A stretch of 64,000 nt of DNA from assembly GCA_000328365.1 (NCBI GenBank), contig KB294417.1, forward strand, positions 364,534 through 428,533, given 5' to 3'. Positions 63,300-64,000 of this stretch are shown one piece after another (the stretch's first letter is position 1; every line of letters begins with the position of its first letter). This DNA is from Capitella teleta. Its lineage: Eukaryota > Annelida > Polychaeta > Capitellidae. The translations under genes were made by a program, and so were the position numbers. A model generated the notes under the pieces. It did no database searches. It worked only from the letters and a program-made list of their open reading frames with translations, and was not told the DNA's origin.

Positions 63300-63327
63300 T
63301 CGGGCGAGGTATACAGACCTCGCCCGA
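63300..63327. repeat. Perfect 11-bp hairpin
   Basis: TCGGGCGAGGT and its exact complement are separated by six bases (ATACAG). GC-rich and CpG-bearing, directly before the second direct-repeat copy. Confidence 0.8.
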
Positions 63328-63653
63328 GAATCTGTGCTACTTAAACTGGATCCGCAACAAAAAAAAGTGACATTACAGCTTTCTCTCCGCTTTCCGATTG
63401 TTGTGTCACATGACCTGCTCTCCACGTGTTATAAATAAACCAGAGCAAGAAATAAACAAGAGATAAAGGGAGACTGAGTGACGTCAGAGTGAACCCAATG
63501 TAGGTGTGGCTAAGCCGCCATATTGGCTTGACTGTATGAACGCAACGCTTTCCTTAAGAACACAACGGGGAACATGTGTTTTCTGTTGATTGAAAAGTTA
63601 ATCAATCAACAACTTGCTTTGACGTTATATAATGCATGAGCTCAACCCTAAAT

Positions 63654-63703
63654 NNNNNNNNNNNNNNNNNNNNNNNNNNNNNNNNNNNNNNNNNNNNNNN
63701 NNN
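63654..63703. other. Assembly gap (50 N)
   Basis: Run of N of placeholder length. The last 300 bp after it contain no recognisable gene. Confidence 0.95.
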
Positions 63704-64000
63704 AATCATATACCATCATGAAGAAAAATGAATTCTGCATCGAATGAGTCAAGAATCTCAAGAAATATTAAACATTGCTTCAGCTATCAAAATCCCCTTT
63801 GCGCCGTTGCGCGCTGTGCGACATATAATTATGACATCCAGTCATGATGGTCGAATGGAGCTAGTGTACAGATAGGGTGGTTGATTGGTGCACAGTGGTT
63901 GAATGTGAAACTTTTGAGGCTAATTATGTTTAAGGGGCCCTGTCCTCCAATTTATGATTTTGGAACAATATGAAAGCTTCAAATTGAGATTTTGTTGCCA

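Larger units (their letters stand above)
62660..63447. repeat. Pair of 111-bp direct repeats about 676 bp apart
   Basis: Copies at 62660-62770 and 63336-63447 run from GCTACTTAAAMTGGATCCGC through CACATGACCTGCTCTCCACG to AATAAACCAGAGCA, about 95% alike. Each includes a CACGTG E-box. The 565 bp between them contain promoter-like motifs. It may be a segmental duplication or a small element with direct terminal repeats; no coding frame or transposon domain is visible. Confidence 0.85.

Overview
The window comes from an intron-rich animal genome (about 40% GC). Five protein genes can be read with confidence: DOP1 (Dopey), an intronless TRIM-NHL ubiquitin ligase, HACE1, PACRG and an ATP-grasp enzyme. 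HACE1 and a ciliary PACRG point to a metazoan. The very uniform 46-60 bp introns, with a few kilobase-sized ones, resemble sponges or another early-branching invertebrate, but that assignment is inference.

Left part (1-29.9 kb): gene-poor. A minus-strand gene of unknown product enters at the left edge (first exon near 2.4 kb, second at 7-183). After it come about 27 kb with only one weak gene model (14.5-16.3 kb), a 40-bp minisatellite, a GGAGGATC cluster, two different tRNA-derived SINEs, LINE fragments, a decayed Ty3/gypsy element (20.5-22.5 kb) with nested insertions and a tandem duplication, and a DNA transposon with long inverted repeats (25.65-26.82 kb).

Middle (29.9-47.1 kb): DOP1 on the plus strand, modelled in 26 coding exons with every splice phase consistent. 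Its first intron holds a pogo-type element with a mariner-like MITE inside it. A 5-kb intron hosts the intronless TRIM-NHL gene on the same strand.

Right part (47-64 kb): HACE1 (26 coding exons, plus) converges on PACRG (5 coding exons, minus), with a near-palindromic sequence between them that offers a poly(A) signal to both strands. Then come a Ty3/gypsy pol fragment, a two-exon ATP-grasp gene whose whole enzyme domain lies in one exon and looks bacterial in type, and a promoter-like region with NRF1, CRE and YY1 motifs inside a 111-bp direct repeat.

Most interesting unexplained signal: the 9-mer CGTTATGAT and close variants occur about 20 times on both strands in non-coding DNA, usually in pairs or clusters and in two flavours (TGCGTTATGAT and AACGTTATGAT). 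Flanks do not match between sites, so it looks like a genome-specific regulatory code rather than copies of one repeat. All coordinates were read by eye; no searches were run.
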